Below are positions 1 to 11,484 of a stretch of 64,000 bases of DNA, in pieces. The position numbers were made by a program, and so were the translations under genes. Origin of the DNA: Alnus glutinosa (Eukaryota; Streptophyta; Magnoliopsida; Fagales; Betulaceae). The notes below the pieces were generated by a model, which was not told the origin of the DNA, ran no database searches, and saw only the letters and a list, made by a program, of their open reading frames with translations. The stretch is from assembly GCF_958979055.1 (NCBI RefSeq), contig NC_084899.1:2554501-2618500 (forward strand), given 5' to 3'. Within the stretch, counting starts at the first letter, position 1; each line of letters starts with the position of its first letter.

Positions 1-1146
1 CTCTGAAACTGAATTGATATTACAATCTAATATCCAACAGTTTGTCCTTCATTTACGACTTCCCCCATCGCTTCCACCAACAGATTAAGACCCTCGACTG
101 GAATATTTTTCCTATAACAAACATAGACCAACACGACTTAGAAACTAAAATCGTGTGAAAGAGAGCATAAATATAAAACTCCCTGGCCCCATACCCAGTT
201 TGCTTTATAAAACTTCAACTAATTCAAACATCAATATAAAAGAGAGCACATGAAATTTAAACTGATCCATTGGAGGACTTAATTGCGCTTCCATTTTGGT
301 GGATTTTCTCATGCTGTTGCTATAAGTTCTGTAAACATGATCAAGAAATAACATCAGCCCATCAAAATAGATGCAAATTCATCAGGAAAGCCACTAGAAT
401 TATAACCATTTAGGAATAAGGTACACATTTATACTTCTATCACAAACTGAAATGATAGTTAATGCTACATAATAGAGTATATGTTTCTATTAGTTGATGG
501 AATACCATAATGTATCTAGTGCATCATAATTATTGCCATAGCATAAGAATATGATTTATGTGATTTGCTAGGTGGTGATTTATGTGATTGGCTGCCAAAG
601 AATTATTTTCTAGTTGGTGATTTATGTGATTTGCTGTTTTGCCAAACCCGAATGGATATGAATTGTTACAAGTTCAATAGCCAAACGAGATGTCTTTTAC
701 TTCCAATTGAGTTTTCAGTTTGAAAGCTGTACAAAAGATCAATGGTAAAAAATGGGCCAAAAACTTAGAATATGCAGCATCATTTGTAAACAAAGAACGT
801 CTTCAGAAGCTAGTCCATAACCAGAGAATGATTCTGCTATTTTTATTATTATTCGTCCTCCAATTTGTACTATTACTCCTTCAATTTCTATCAAAATAGA
901 CTATAGACCACCAAATGTAATGAACAAAAAACCACTAAGGAGAAACAGTGGGATTACTTTGAAAGTCATTGGGATTACTTTGTACGTATTAAGTAAGACC
1001 ACAAAAAACCACCGAATTAATTAAGAATTTCATCTCTTTGAAAGTCATTTGACAACGAACGAAAACAAGCAACGAAAACAACCCCGTAAACCAACGAAAA
1101 AACAAAATTATAATTTTCAAGAACAAAACCAAATCCCAAGCATTTA
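1..1146. other. intergenic, no gene seen
   Basis: AT-rich sequence with short homopolymers. No open frame shows a recognisable domain, and no structured RNA or transposon end was found. Block A of the segmental duplication begins just to the right. Confidence 0.5.
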
Positions 1147-3325
1147 GAGCTCATGGTGGGGTGGGTAGTATAATATGCAAAAATATCAAATAAATTTTTA
1201 CCATCTAACATTCGTATAAAATTTTGACAAATTTCGTAAATTTGTCGAATTGGGCAATTGGGCCGCCACCCTCATTGGGCCGAAGGAGTTGCGAGGCCAT
1301 CCCTCTTCCAGTATTTTTTTTATTTATTTCATAAAAAAACAAAAATTAGTTTTAATTTTTAATTTATCGTTTTTAGTTTTACATATTTATAGTTTGCATA
1401 TTTTATATATTTATATATATTTTATTTCGAGTGTCACATGTCATTATATAATTAGATTTAATGTGGCACGTTAACAGAATCCATGAAGATTTTGGAGGGA
1501 AGTTGATAGTAGAAACTTTTGAGTTCTTAAAACATTTTTATATCACAAGAAATTTATTGCAAATCAATGTAACCACATGGTTTGATTTTGAAATTTTTTC
1601 CTTATAAAAATATATACGAGAATCACATATTTTATTAAAAATGCGTGTGAGACTTACATAGCTTTGTTCTTACTTGGTTTCCTTTTGTTTCTCTTTTGAG
1701 CCTGAACTACTTATGAATAACCTAATCATATACTTGCCTGATGTAGTCCAACTTACACTCATCACATAATACTAGAATAGGATCCTCTCAATTTCAAATA
1801 AAATGGAGTCCTGAGGAGATCCTATCCCCACCGGCTGCACCATCAAGTTACAATCTTGAAATCTAAAGGTCAAAAGGCAAACATCAAGCGGAGAAAGTAT
1901 AACTTAGCCATGGAAGTTCTTAAATAATCATGGCAAGAAATTCTTGCCATAACAACGACAACAACACCATCGTTTTAGTACAATTGCCCAATGTTTTGTG
2001 ATGCGAACCCACTGGTAACAAAACATAGAAAATGATAAATGATAAATCGACTACTTCGAGAAAGTTGTGATCTCATCGAATAAGTCTTGACATCCAAAAT
2101 TAAAAAAAACTGTATTCTAAAACGATATTTAATAAACTCATACTTTTCATATTGATTGCTCCTCATAAATAGAGAAACAATATATTATTATAGTTTACAT
2201 AATAGACTAATTAGGTCTTGACTTCCAGTACTGACAAATCTAATAAGGAAGGAATCTAACCCTTTATTGGAAAATAAAATCTAAGGAGATATATATACTC
2301 CTTATTGGACTCTAGCACGACCTACATGGAAAATATCAAATAATTATCACCGCATCATTGAAGTTTATTATGCGATATAATACATGGGATTCGGAAGTTT
2401 AAAGGACCGTTTGGCCACGGCAAAGCCCAACAAGTCACTCCACTGGTCACCGGAACTTCCTTGAATCCTATAACCTTGATACTCCAACTCCGCTCTCTTT
2501 ACAGATTTGTACGCGACTGCCGTTGTCCCCTGATCTGAAGGCCCCCTGTTTTATTTACCAACGGCATATCAATTTGGTCATCAATACTCAATATATAGGA
2601 CAATTATAATATTTCTACGGCTACTTTTCTCATGGACATTGCTTAAATTTTATATACCTCAAGATAAGCCTTTCCCAGTTGGTGTACCCAGCAGATAAAA
2701 GATTCTTCTCTGTCACATTCCTTTGATGTTCATCCCTTCCGGTTATTAGAAATGTCTTAAACCCCAGCTGTACGATCTCTTTGTACAATTTCAAACTTGC
2801 TGGTAAAGCTGGGGCCTCTCCCAATTTCACCCAATCGTCCCAAGATGTCTCATTATAGGTCTTCGTTCTATGGAGAAAACAAGATAGGGTAAATAATTTG
2901 CTCAAAAAATCAACCAGCATGATTATGTACGTAGAAGTCAATTAATGACTAAAAGCGTTGATGCAATATCATTAGGAAAACGTTTGGGGTATTACAACTT
3001 TTGTTACACGTTCTTTATGAATTCATGTGATGTTACATGGGTGACAAAAATTATATAACAAAATTTAAGAGATAAATTTATTTGTTTAGTCTTTGGCATG
3101 ATAAGTAAAAATAAATGTAAGAAATGATACGTGGCTTACCAAAACACACCAATAATTTTATCATTTCTCAAACATAAAACACGTGCAATAAATGATAGTC
3201 AGGAGTAGCGGTCTACCCAAGATGCAGTTCAATTGGAAGATCCAAACAACCAATAACCTATGACTCACGTGGGCAGACAACGACCAGGCGACAACTATGC
3301 GACAAAAGAGTGAAATAAGAGAAAG
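1147..3325. repeat. segmental duplication block A, copy 1
   Basis: About 2.2 kb that aligns nearly base for base, in the same orientation, with 6902-9168. Both copies open with AGCTCATGGTGGGGTGGGTA and both end near GAAATAAGAGAAAGG. The block covers exons 2 and 3 of the acid phosphatase, its 3' flank and part of intron 1. Exon 1 and the promoter lie outside it. The two copies differ by scattered substitutions and small indels, which suggests an old duplication rather than an assembly error. Confidence 0.85.
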
Positions 3326-4167
3326 GATGTACGTATTGCTAAAAGGAGGTAACTCTTGTCCAACAACCCTGTACAATAATTACACAATTCTATTTATATA
3401 GAGTGTGATTCACGTGGTAAGTCACACTTTTTATTTAGTAGAGTTGTGTAATTATTGTATATAATTATTTTGCAGTAAGCATTTTCTATTAAAAAAACAC
3501 TTAAATTTACACACTTTCTACACACCTCCTCACGTAAAGTAAGGCCTAAGTACTTTACTAAATGATGTGATACTTATTTGTTGAAAATAATGATAACAAT
3601 TAATTAAAAAAAATATTACAAGTACTAATAAACACAGTATCTTAGTAAAACTTCATTTTTAAAAGTTTCGTATCATCTTAATAAGAACTAAACGGTTTAG
3701 ACGTAGCATTTCACGTGAAATAAACCTAACCCCAAATAGTTACTCCAATCATTATCGATCAGAATAAAACGATTCGGGGCTTACCCGAAACTTTGGAGTT
3801 TGTAGAACGGCAGGTTCGAGAGCAAAGTCTCATCGATGTCGAACACCCACCCATCCCTCCCATCTTTAGCAATTATCACTGTCTTCGCAAAGGCGAGTGT
3901 GTCCTCGGCCACGACCTCCGAGTCGGACAAGTACCGCTCGCCGGTCAAGTAGTCCTTCACAAAGCTCTCGCACCTCGACGGAACGGTGGACCAGTACCCG
4001 GCATTGTTGGTTTCGACGGATAACCTCCAGCTGTCACAGTAGAGATCATCGTCTACCCGGATTTTGCGATTGCTGGAGACCAATTGGATGAGCGAATGGG
4101 AAAAAGCAGTGGACACAAGGCAGAGGAGGGAGAGGATGGTAGGGACGATGGATTGGTAGGAGGCCAT
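2368..4167 (-). CDS. class IIIB (HAD, VSP-like) acid phosphatase
   Basis: Three exons on the minus strand: 3785-4167, 2658-2867 and 2368-2545. They join in phase 2 at GT-AG sites into a 256-residue protein, the usual size for plant vegetative-storage-protein-like acid phosphatases. The start MASYQSIVPTILSLLCLVST reads as a secretion signal. The HAD nucleophile motif VFDIDETLL (DxDxT) is near residue 110. Motif II is ITGRDEHQRN, the conserved lysine lies in AYKSVKR, and motif IV is GDQWSDL; the protein ends PNPMYYIA. All catalytic motifs are present, so a phosphomonoesterase acting in the vacuole, wall or apoplast is the family expectation. The start is the first ATG after a minus-strand TATA-like run near 4240-4255. 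Intron 1 is 917 bp and intron 2 is 112 bp. Several positions that family members usually share (for example VDLAEAPALP, here VKLGEAPALP) have drifted, while the pseudogene at 8206-8705 keeps them. Confidence 0.9.
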
Positions 4168-4235
4168 TGCTGGAAATCCTAGTAACTCAGTTCGGTTAGC
4201 TTACTGGTTTTCTTTTTCGGATGAGAAACCAGCAC

Positions 4236-4258
4236 AGAGAGAGAGATATATATATAGA
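4236..4258 (-). promoter_or_regulatory. TATA-like run upstream of the acid phosphatase
   Basis: On the minus strand a TATATATATA stretch followed by a CTCTCT tract lies about 70-90 bases upstream of the acid phosphatase ATG at 4167. Its position and composition fit a plant TATA box plus pyrimidine-rich initiator. Placement is inferred from spacing only. Confidence 0.4.
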
Positions 4259-4259
4259 G

Positions 4260-5519
4260 GTTGGGATTTTTTTTTTTTTTAGATAAAGGTTGGGATTTTT
4301 GGTTCTTGGCTGAGTTGGCTCTATTATTGGCTCGCTCTCTCAGCTCCCGAGCTCCATTTTAGATAAACGACTTGGAATACACTACCGTTTAGTTACATTC
4401 AGAATTCGAAACTTCACATAAACGACAGCCATTTGTTTCTTTATAAAACGATCGAGATTTTTTAGTCGTCTATTCCTCCTCGAGAAATTATACAAACTAA
4501 TTTTCTACCAATCTTTTTTTAAAAATTTATTATTATATTTGTAGACCTATATTGAATCTCACATGTGACAAATTCAATAATAAACTTAAAATTTAATCAT
4601 ATAAAAATGGATAGGAAAGGATTAGACTCCTTTCATTAAATGCTAATAAAATCACATCATTTGCCTTGTTTAAGCCAAAATGTTATGCCGTTTGTGTATT
4701 GCCACCGTTTTTCGCTGCTCTAATTGAAATTATTTTCATTTTCAAACAATTCATATTTTTCAAATTTTGTGTTAAAGACTCTCTAACTTCAATTAAAGTA
4801 TGTAAATATTAACTTTTTTGGATACATGATAGAAGACACTTTGATTAACCCATAGCCTAATATATCCGACGACTTTCCTATTTAATTTCTTCAATTTATC
4901 ATCGGTTTTGGCATCTGGTTTAACTCCATTCAATTCAATAGGTTTAAATAATTCTTTATAATACAAAATATCTTTCATCATTGTCTTCGAAATTAAATAA
5001 TTGAAAGCTGTGAGTTTAACCATGCTATTAGATGACTCTTCTATTTAATTTACACAACAATTTTACAACCAAAACTCTGATACCACTTTGTTGAGGGTGA
5101 AGGCCAATAACAAAATCACAGCGAAAATTATCTACCCCCTCTTTGTGCAAATTAAATAGTCAATCTAGTACAAAAAAATCAACTCACCCAATAACAATGC
5201 TGAAAAATAAATCTAGCAACTACCACAAGCAAGACATCAAAATTTGTACGTGGAAAACTCTCCAGTGTGAAGGGAAAAAGCACGGGAGCTAGTCCAGTTA
5301 AAACTTCCACTATCAACAATTATGGGTTTACAAATGTCTTTTCTAGAACAATATTTAGATGTTACCGCCACATCAAGAATACACACATTTTTTAATTAAA
5401 ACATAAATTCATCACTTCAAAAGTGGATTCCAACAAGAACAAAGAAACGTCTCATCAAGTGAGGATGAATAACCAAGCAATAGGAGAGAAAATCCAATGA
5501 TCAACACTAGTCAACACGT
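4260..5519. other. intergenic, no gene seen
   Basis: AT-rich DNA upstream of the acid phosphatase. Short open frames here show no domain. Segment 5085-5270 contains text resembling retrotransposon or LTR leaders (CTCTGATACCACTTTGTTGAG at 5076 onward), but no element ends could be fixed. Confidence 0.4.
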
Positions 5520-6130
5520 ATATCTCGTCGTCAGAAACAACATATTGAAATTTCATCAAGATCAGACTATAAACGATCATCCAATCTCTAACGGAAATAG
5601 CTAGGTGAGAAAACTCTATTTTTCTCTCTTCCCTCTCTGTTTTTGGACAAGCTCCCTCCAACTCTCTGCGTTTCAAAAACTGCATACCACTTTCTTTTCT
5701 TTCTTTCTTTTTTTTCTTTTTCATTTTTCTTCTTTTTTGGTTGCAAGTCATGCACAAATACAATACGCCACTTGCTTGCTGCCAGCGGAAACAGGGGTGA
5801 CAACCCTGTTTCGTTGGTCTAGGTTGGTCCCTACGTAGGAGGGACCACCCAATTGGGAGGAACATGCTGAGACCTCAGCCAGAATGCTCTGTGATTCCTG
5901 GAGGTGGGTTGAATTGTCTAAGAATCGTTGCAAAGCCTCTTGTTTGTGGGTCACTGGCTGTAGCTCCTCCAAACCCTAAACCATGCTCCTCATCTCCATG
6001 AGAGAAGAGAGAGAGGCGGGTTGGTGATGGCTGTATGATTCTTGAATACCAGCAATCAATGATTTAGAGCTCCTAATTTATTTATGCATGAAATCAGTAC
6101 ATCTAACTTATCATATCTGTCTTAAACTGG
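5520..6130. repeat. dispersed duplicated block B, copy 1 (uninterrupted)
   Basis: The stretch is repeated at 9671-10690, where a solo LTR interrupts it, and in part at 9190-9345. Shared marks include TAGCTAGGTGA, a pyrimidine tract, CAATACGCCACTTGCTTGCTGCC and TAGCTCCTCCAAACCC. A minus-strand open frame at 5748-5972 starts MEELQPVTHKQEALQ. I do not recognise it; it could be a fragment of an old element. This copy shows the empty site for the solo LTR. Confidence 0.7.
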
Positions 6131-6901
6131 AAAGATATTGTTGTATTTATTCATTTTGGGTGTACTAGAATAGTCTCTCTTCTTTTTTAGACTCATTAAA
6201 CTTTATTAGGTCATCTGAAAATTAGAATTGAGAGACTAGATTCCTCTACACACTACAAACAGGGTGACGGTTGAAAAATTAAAGATAAAAAATTCATCAT
6301 CAACCAATAAAAATACACTTTCATTTTTATTTTTATTTTTTTCACATGCTATGAACCTAGCCGGATTAATATGAATTATTTCTGAACATCGGTACATCTA
6401 ACTTATCTCATATCTGTCTTAAAGTGGATGCATAGTACATGCTCAGAAATTGAAGGGAAAAGTAATTATGAATCTGCTAAGGCTAATGGGTATTCATGTG
6501 TTGCAGGAAGTACTTCAAAACGTTTTTTAAAATTTTTGAATAAGCCAAAAACTTAGTAATGAATATAAAAATGGGTACTTGCTTTCTCACGTCATATATC
6601 TGTGTCATTTTGTGATCTTGTGGTTGTGCAAGAATATCCGCTTATCTTCTCCATGAAAAGTTGTAAAACCCACGCCTTCATCTGCGGCACATCTTTCCTC
6701 TTCTGAGTCTTCCCCATATGCCTCGGGAAGCAAATCAAAAGGTGGAAAGAAATTTTACCCTAAAAATTTATTAATAAATTGCCATGTATAATGTATGCTT
6801 AGAATATTGATTCTTTATATGTATTTTTTTAAAAAAAAAAAAAATAGAAAAGAAAAAGCTAAATCAGTCATCCTATAAAAATGTACCCTACAAAAATGTT
6901 A
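6131..6901. other. intergenic spacer between duplicated blocks
   Basis: AT-rich and unduplicated within this window, with an A/T tract at 6826-6845. No gene, RNA or transposon end was recognised. Confidence 0.45.
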
Positions 6902-9168
6902 AAGCTCATGGTGGGGTGGGTAGTATAGTATGCAAAAATATAAAATAAATTTTTACTATCTAACGTACTAATAAAATTTTTGACAAATTTCGTAAATGTG
7001 TCGAATTGGGCAATTGGGCAACCACCCCTACTTCGGCCGAAGGAGTTGCTAGGCTATCCCCCTTCCAACATTTTTATTTTATTTTTATTTTTTATAAAAA
7101 AAAATTGTTAGTTTTAATTTTTAATTTATAGTTTGCATATTTTATATATTTACATATATTTTATTTCGAGTATCACATGTCATTATATAATTAGATCTAA
7201 TGTAACACGTAAACAGAATCCGTAAAGATTTAGGAGGGAAGTTGATAGTAGAAACTTTTGAGTTCTTAAAACATTTTTATATCTAAGGAAATTTATTGCA
7301 AATCAATGTAATCACTTGGTCTGACTTTAAAATTTTTTCCTTGTAAAAATACATACGAGAATCACATATTTTATTAAAAATGCATGTGAGACTTACATAG
7401 CTTTGTTCTTACTTGGTTTCCTTTTGTTTCTCTTTTGGGCCTGAACTACTTATGGATAACCTAATCATATACTTGCCTTATGTAGTCCAACTTACACTCA
7501 TCACAGAATACTAGAATAAAATTCTCTAAATTTCAAATGAAATGAAGTCCGAAGAGGATCCTATCCCCACTGGCCACACCATCAAGTTACAATCTTGTAA
7601 TCTAAAGGTCAAAAGGCACACATCAAGCGGAGAAAGTATAACTTAGCCATGGAAGTCCTTAAATAATCATGACAAGAAATTCTCGCCATAACAATGACAA
7701 CAACATCATCGTTTTAGTACAATTGCCCAATGTTTTGTGATGCAAATCCACTGGTAACAATACTTAGAAAATGATAAAGCGGCTACTTTGAGAAAGTCGT
7801 GATCTCCAATGACTACTTCGAAGAAGTCTTAACCTCCAAAATACAAAAAACTGTATTCTAAAACAAAAATTAATAAACTCATACTTTTCTTATTGATTGC
7901 TCCTCTTAAATAGAGAAACAATATACTATAGTTTACATAATAGACTAATTAGGTCTCGACTTTCAGGACTATGACAAATCTAATAAGGACGGAATCTAAC
8001 CCTTTATTGGACAATAAAATCTAAGGAGATATATACTCTAGCACGACGTACATGGAAATCTAATAAGGACTATAACAAATCTAATAAGGACGGAATCTAA
8101 CCCTTTATTGGACAATAAAATCTGAGATATATACACTCCTTATTGGACTCTAGCACGACGTACATGGAAATTATCAAATAATTATCACCGCATCATTGAT
8201 GTTTATTAAGCGATATAATACATGGGATTCGTAAGTTTAAAGGACCGTCTGGCCACGACAAAGCCCAACAAGTCACTTCACTGGTCACCGAAACTTCCAT
8301 GAATCCTATAACCTTCATCTTGCAACTCCGCTCTCTTTTCAGATTTATACACGATTGCCGGTTTCCCCTCATCTGAAGTCCCCCTGTTTTATTTTCCAAC
8401 AGCATATCAATTTGGTCATTAATACTCAATATATAGGTCAATAATAATATTTCTACGGCTACTTTTCTCATGGGCATTGCTTAAATTTTATATACCTCAA
8501 GATAAGCCTTTCCCAATTGGTGTACCCAGCAGATAAAAGATTCTTCTCTGTCACATTCCTTTGATATTCATCCCTCCCAGTTAACAGAAATATCTTAAAC
8601 CCCAGCTGTTCGAGCTCTTTGTACAAACTCAAACTTGCTGGTAAAGCTGGGGCCTCTGCCAAATCCACCCAAGAGTCCCAAGATGCCTCGTTATAGGTCT
8701 CCGTTCTATGGAGAAAACAAAGATAGGGTAAACACTTTGCTCAAAAAATCAACCAGCATGATTATGTAGAAGTCAATTAATGACTTAAAGCATTGATGCA
8801 ATATCATTAGGAAAACGTTTGGGGTATTACAACTTTTGCAACACGTTCATTATAAATTCATGTGATGTTACATATACGGGTGACAAAAATTATACAACAA
8901 AATTCGACAGAGAAATTTAATTGTTTTGTCGTTAGATTGATAAGTGCAAATAAATGTAAGAAATGATATGTTGCTTGCCAAACACCCCAATAATTTTACC
9001 ATTTCTCAAACATAAAACACGTGCAATAAATGATAGTCAGGAATAGCAGTGTACCCAACGTGCAGTTCAATTGGAAGATCCGAACAACCAATAACCTATA
9101 TGATTCACGCGGGCAGACAACGACCAGGCGACCACTATGCGACAAAAGAGTGAAATAAGAGAAAGGGA
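6902..9168. repeat. segmental duplication block A, copy 2
   Basis: Direct-orientation copy of 1147-3325 carrying the broken acid phosphatase exons. It contains an extra short tandem duplication of roughly 90-100 bp at about 7971-8165 (the phrase AATAAGGACGGAATCTAACC occurs twice), absent from copy 1. At the right end the copy passes directly into a piece of block B, so the part corresponding to exon 1 and its promoter is missing. Confidence 0.85.
8206..8705 (-). pseudogene. acid phosphatase pseudogene, exons 2 and 3 only
   Basis: Minus-strand remnant of a second VSP-like acid phosphatase. The exon 2 equivalent (8496-8705) is fully open and keeps both splice sites, reading NEASWDSWVDLAEAPALP and LLTGRDEYQRN. 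The exon 3 equivalent (8206-8383) keeps its acceptor and the lysine motif VYKSEKRAEL. Its motif IV Trp codon has become TGA (8278-8280), so GDQW stops after GDQ; the old family stop is still visible at 8206-8208. Exon 1, with the signal peptide and DxD nucleophile, is absent, because block A ends inside intron 1. The gene therefore cannot make an active enzyme. Its surviving residues are closer to the family pattern than those of the intact copy at 2368-4167. Confidence 0.88.
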
Positions 9169-9189
9169 CCAGCTCTTGTTGCCAGGAAT

Positions 9190-9345
9190 AATATACTAAA
9201 ATTTCATCGAGATCGGGTTATAAATGATCCTCGGCCACAATTCATGTACAATACGCCACTTGCTTGCTGCCAACAGAAACAGGAGTGACAGCCCTCTTTC
9301 GTTGGTATAGGTTGGTCCCCACGTAGGTCCAACCTAGACCAATCT
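9190..9345. repeat. block B, partial copy
   Basis: About 155 bp matching parts of 5540-5840, including ATTTCATCGAGATC and CAATACGCCACTTGCTTGCTGCC. It abuts the right end of block A copy 2. The layout suggests that A plus B were once duplicated together and the piece between them, holding exon 1, was later lost. Confidence 0.6.
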
Positions 9346-9670
9346 GAATTGTGATTTGAAAACGTGAAAATTAATTTTTTAAATAGTAGACAGTTGCGTA
9401 TTTTTTTTAAAATTTAAAATTTTAAAGACTAACCTGCGATTTTAAAGGTTAAACTAACTATGTTTTTAAAAATCACTTTTTAAAATCACAAATTCAAACA
9501 GACATATAATATCTTTACGAATAACTATATATTATATATCATAAGGTGAGTTTGAGTTAATAAGTCACTATAACAAATCGACTAGCAAATAATAATATTT
9601 TATTATGCATTACGAAAACATTTTATAACATCAACAGATTGGATATATGAGGTATGGACTTCAATCGGTC
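9346..9670. other. degenerate AT-rich repeat
   Basis: Contains phrases such as GCGATTTTAAAGGTTAAACT that resemble small DNA-transposon remnants. I could not fix ends or a family, and no gene was seen. Confidence 0.3.
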
Positions 9671-10028
9671 TTAAGTAGCTAGGTGAAAAAACTCTATTTT
9701 TCTCTCTTCCCTCTCCGTTTTTGGACAAGCCCGCTCCAACTCTCTGCGTTTCAAAAACCGTGTTAGGGAATATTTGTCCCCTATTCAAAGTGGGGCCAGA
9801 TTTGCCCTTTGGGTTAATCTTCGAACCCCAAACTCCGGACTCTGGAGTGGGCCTTGGGGCTTGATCCTTGGTCACTAGCAACCTTCAGTATTTATTAGAC
9901 CAGTCAAATGAAGTCAGAAAAGATGTTGGACGCCTACATAGAGCCTTGCGCTTGACAGGGGCAAAATGGACATATAACATGCAAAGGTATAAAAGGGAGT
10001 ATCAGGACTATTTGAAAGAAGGATGGAT

Positions 10029-10079
<51 letters not shown>

Positions 10080-10690
10080 CTCTTCATACAAACACTTGAT
10101 TGACTTGAACGTTGGAGGAGGCTTCGCCGGCCAACCCCCGGCGAGTCTTTCTTGTTTTGCAGGCCAAGACACGGACGAAGGGCCGTCTCTGATGATGCCA
10201 CGTCACCGGACAAAAATTGCATCAACAAACTGCATACCACTTTCTTTTCTTTCTATTTTTTTTACTTTTTCATTTTTCTTCTTTTTTGGTCACAAGTCAT
10301 GCACAATACGCCACTTGCTTGCTGCCAGCAGAAACAGGGGTGACAGCCCTATTTTGTTGGTCTAGGTTGGTCCCCCACGTAGGAGGGACCACCCAACTGG
10401 GAGGAACATGCAGAGACCTCAGCTAGAATGCTCTGTCATTCCAGGAGGTGGGTTGAATTGTCTAAGAATCGTTGCCGTTGCAAAGCCTCTTGTTTGTGGG
10501 TCACTGGCTGTAGCTCCTCCAAACACTAAACCATGCTCCTCATCTCCATGAGAGAAGAGAGAAAGGCGGGTTGGTGATGGCTGTCTGATTCTTGAATACC
10601 AGCAATCAATGATTTAGAGCTTCCTAATTTATTTATACATGAAATCAGTACATCTAACTTATCATATCTGTCTTAAACCGAATATATATT
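9671..10690. repeat. block B, copy 2, interrupted by a solo LTR
   Basis: Left part 9671-9760 matches 5598-5690 and right part 10228-10690 matches 5685-6130. The two parts are separated exactly by the solo LTR at 9761-10227. Confidence 0.8.
9761..10227. mobile_element. solo LTR (fossil)
   Basis: A 467-bp sequence beginning TGTTAGGGAATA and ending GCATCAACA, the TG...CA ends of an LTR. It is flanked by a 5-bp target duplication, aaccg at 9756-9760 and aactg at 10228-10232, with one mismatch. The paralogous block B copy near 5690 reads straight through a single aactg and so shows the empty site. A TATA-like TATAAAAG near 9988 and a long CT repeat (about 10033-10075) lie inside. No internal retroviral region is present, as expected after LTR-LTR recombination. 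Orientation and superfamily are not certain; a Ty3 type is my guess. Confidence 0.85.
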
Positions 10691-11084
10691 GTTGTATTTA
10701 AACCGAAAATGATTAGTATTCTTTCACAATATTCAAGCATCAATTTCTAAAACTTTTGGCAAAACAAACGGAAACTAACAAGAAATTCATAAAAATATGA
10801 AAGTTCATGAAGATTTTTTAATAATAATTTTCTTCAATCACAAAGAAGGATTGATAACATAATAGCAAGGAGAACAACATATATACCTGCATATTTCGGC
10901 TGGAGGGAGAGCAGAGAGGGAGATACGACAATGAGAGGGAGAGACACAAAGATGGAGGGAGAGCGGAGAGGGAAAGATGACAATGAGAGGGAGAGACAGT
11001 GAGCAAAACTTGAATGAAAATTAGAAAATGGGTAGGGGCTGTACTTCGCGGGATAAATGTCCCACGAGGCATGATTGTCAAAAA
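10691..11084. other. intergenic, GAGAGG-rich minisatellite
   Basis: Positions 10905-11000 contain imperfect repeats of a GAGAGGGAGA-type unit, with two copies of GGAGGGAGAGC-like text about 70 bp apart. This purine bias makes a spurious minus-strand frame rich in Ser and Leu. No gene was seen. Confidence 0.4.
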
Positions 11085-11315
11085 AATTTAGTAACGTGCA
11101 AAACTTTTTTTACGTCACTAACGTAAACAGTTGTAACGTGTAAATGCACGTTACTATTGTTTGTAATAGTCGTGCAAATTTTACACGTTACTATTTCATA
11201 TTATAGTAAAGTGCAATTACACGTTATTGTTATAAAACTATAGTAACGTAAAACGATTTGTACGTTACTAATTTCATAAAATAGTAATGTGATGCTATTT
11301 GCACATTACTAATTT
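11085..11315. repeat. array of six short hairpins (AGTAACGTG ... CACGTTACT)
   Basis: Six consecutive imperfect palindromes of about 30-40 bp, each of the form AGTAACGTG, spacer, CACGTTACT. Examples are GTAACGTGTAAATGCACGTTAC and AGTAACGTAAAACGATTTGTACGTTACT. Clustered inverted short motifs like this are typical of the subterminal regions of plant CACTA (En/Spm) transposons, where transposase binds. I could not find CACTA ends or a 3-bp duplication, so the family is inferred. Confidence 0.6.
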
Positions 11316-11484
11316 GTACTAAATTAGTTCAAAATTTTATTAAAATGTGTTATTCCTACATCACATTATCCTATGTATCTTAGTGTAGAATTAATGTAGA
11401 AAAATCATTCCCCTATTTGATTTACATGTACATGTATGTATATATATATATATACTTAAGTACAATGTGCAATGTTATTAATGT

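Noticed and set aside
5076-5270. Retrotransposon leader on the minus strand (CTCTGATACCACTTTGTTGAG)
   Set aside because: Weak resemblance only; no LTR ends or coding region nearby.
10028-10240. Arg/Glu-repeat minus-strand frame
   Set aside because: Product of the GA microsatellite.
9868-10365. 165-codon frame with a Leu/Ser run
   Set aside because: Runs through the CT microsatellite of the solo LTR and across its edge into block B; not a gene.
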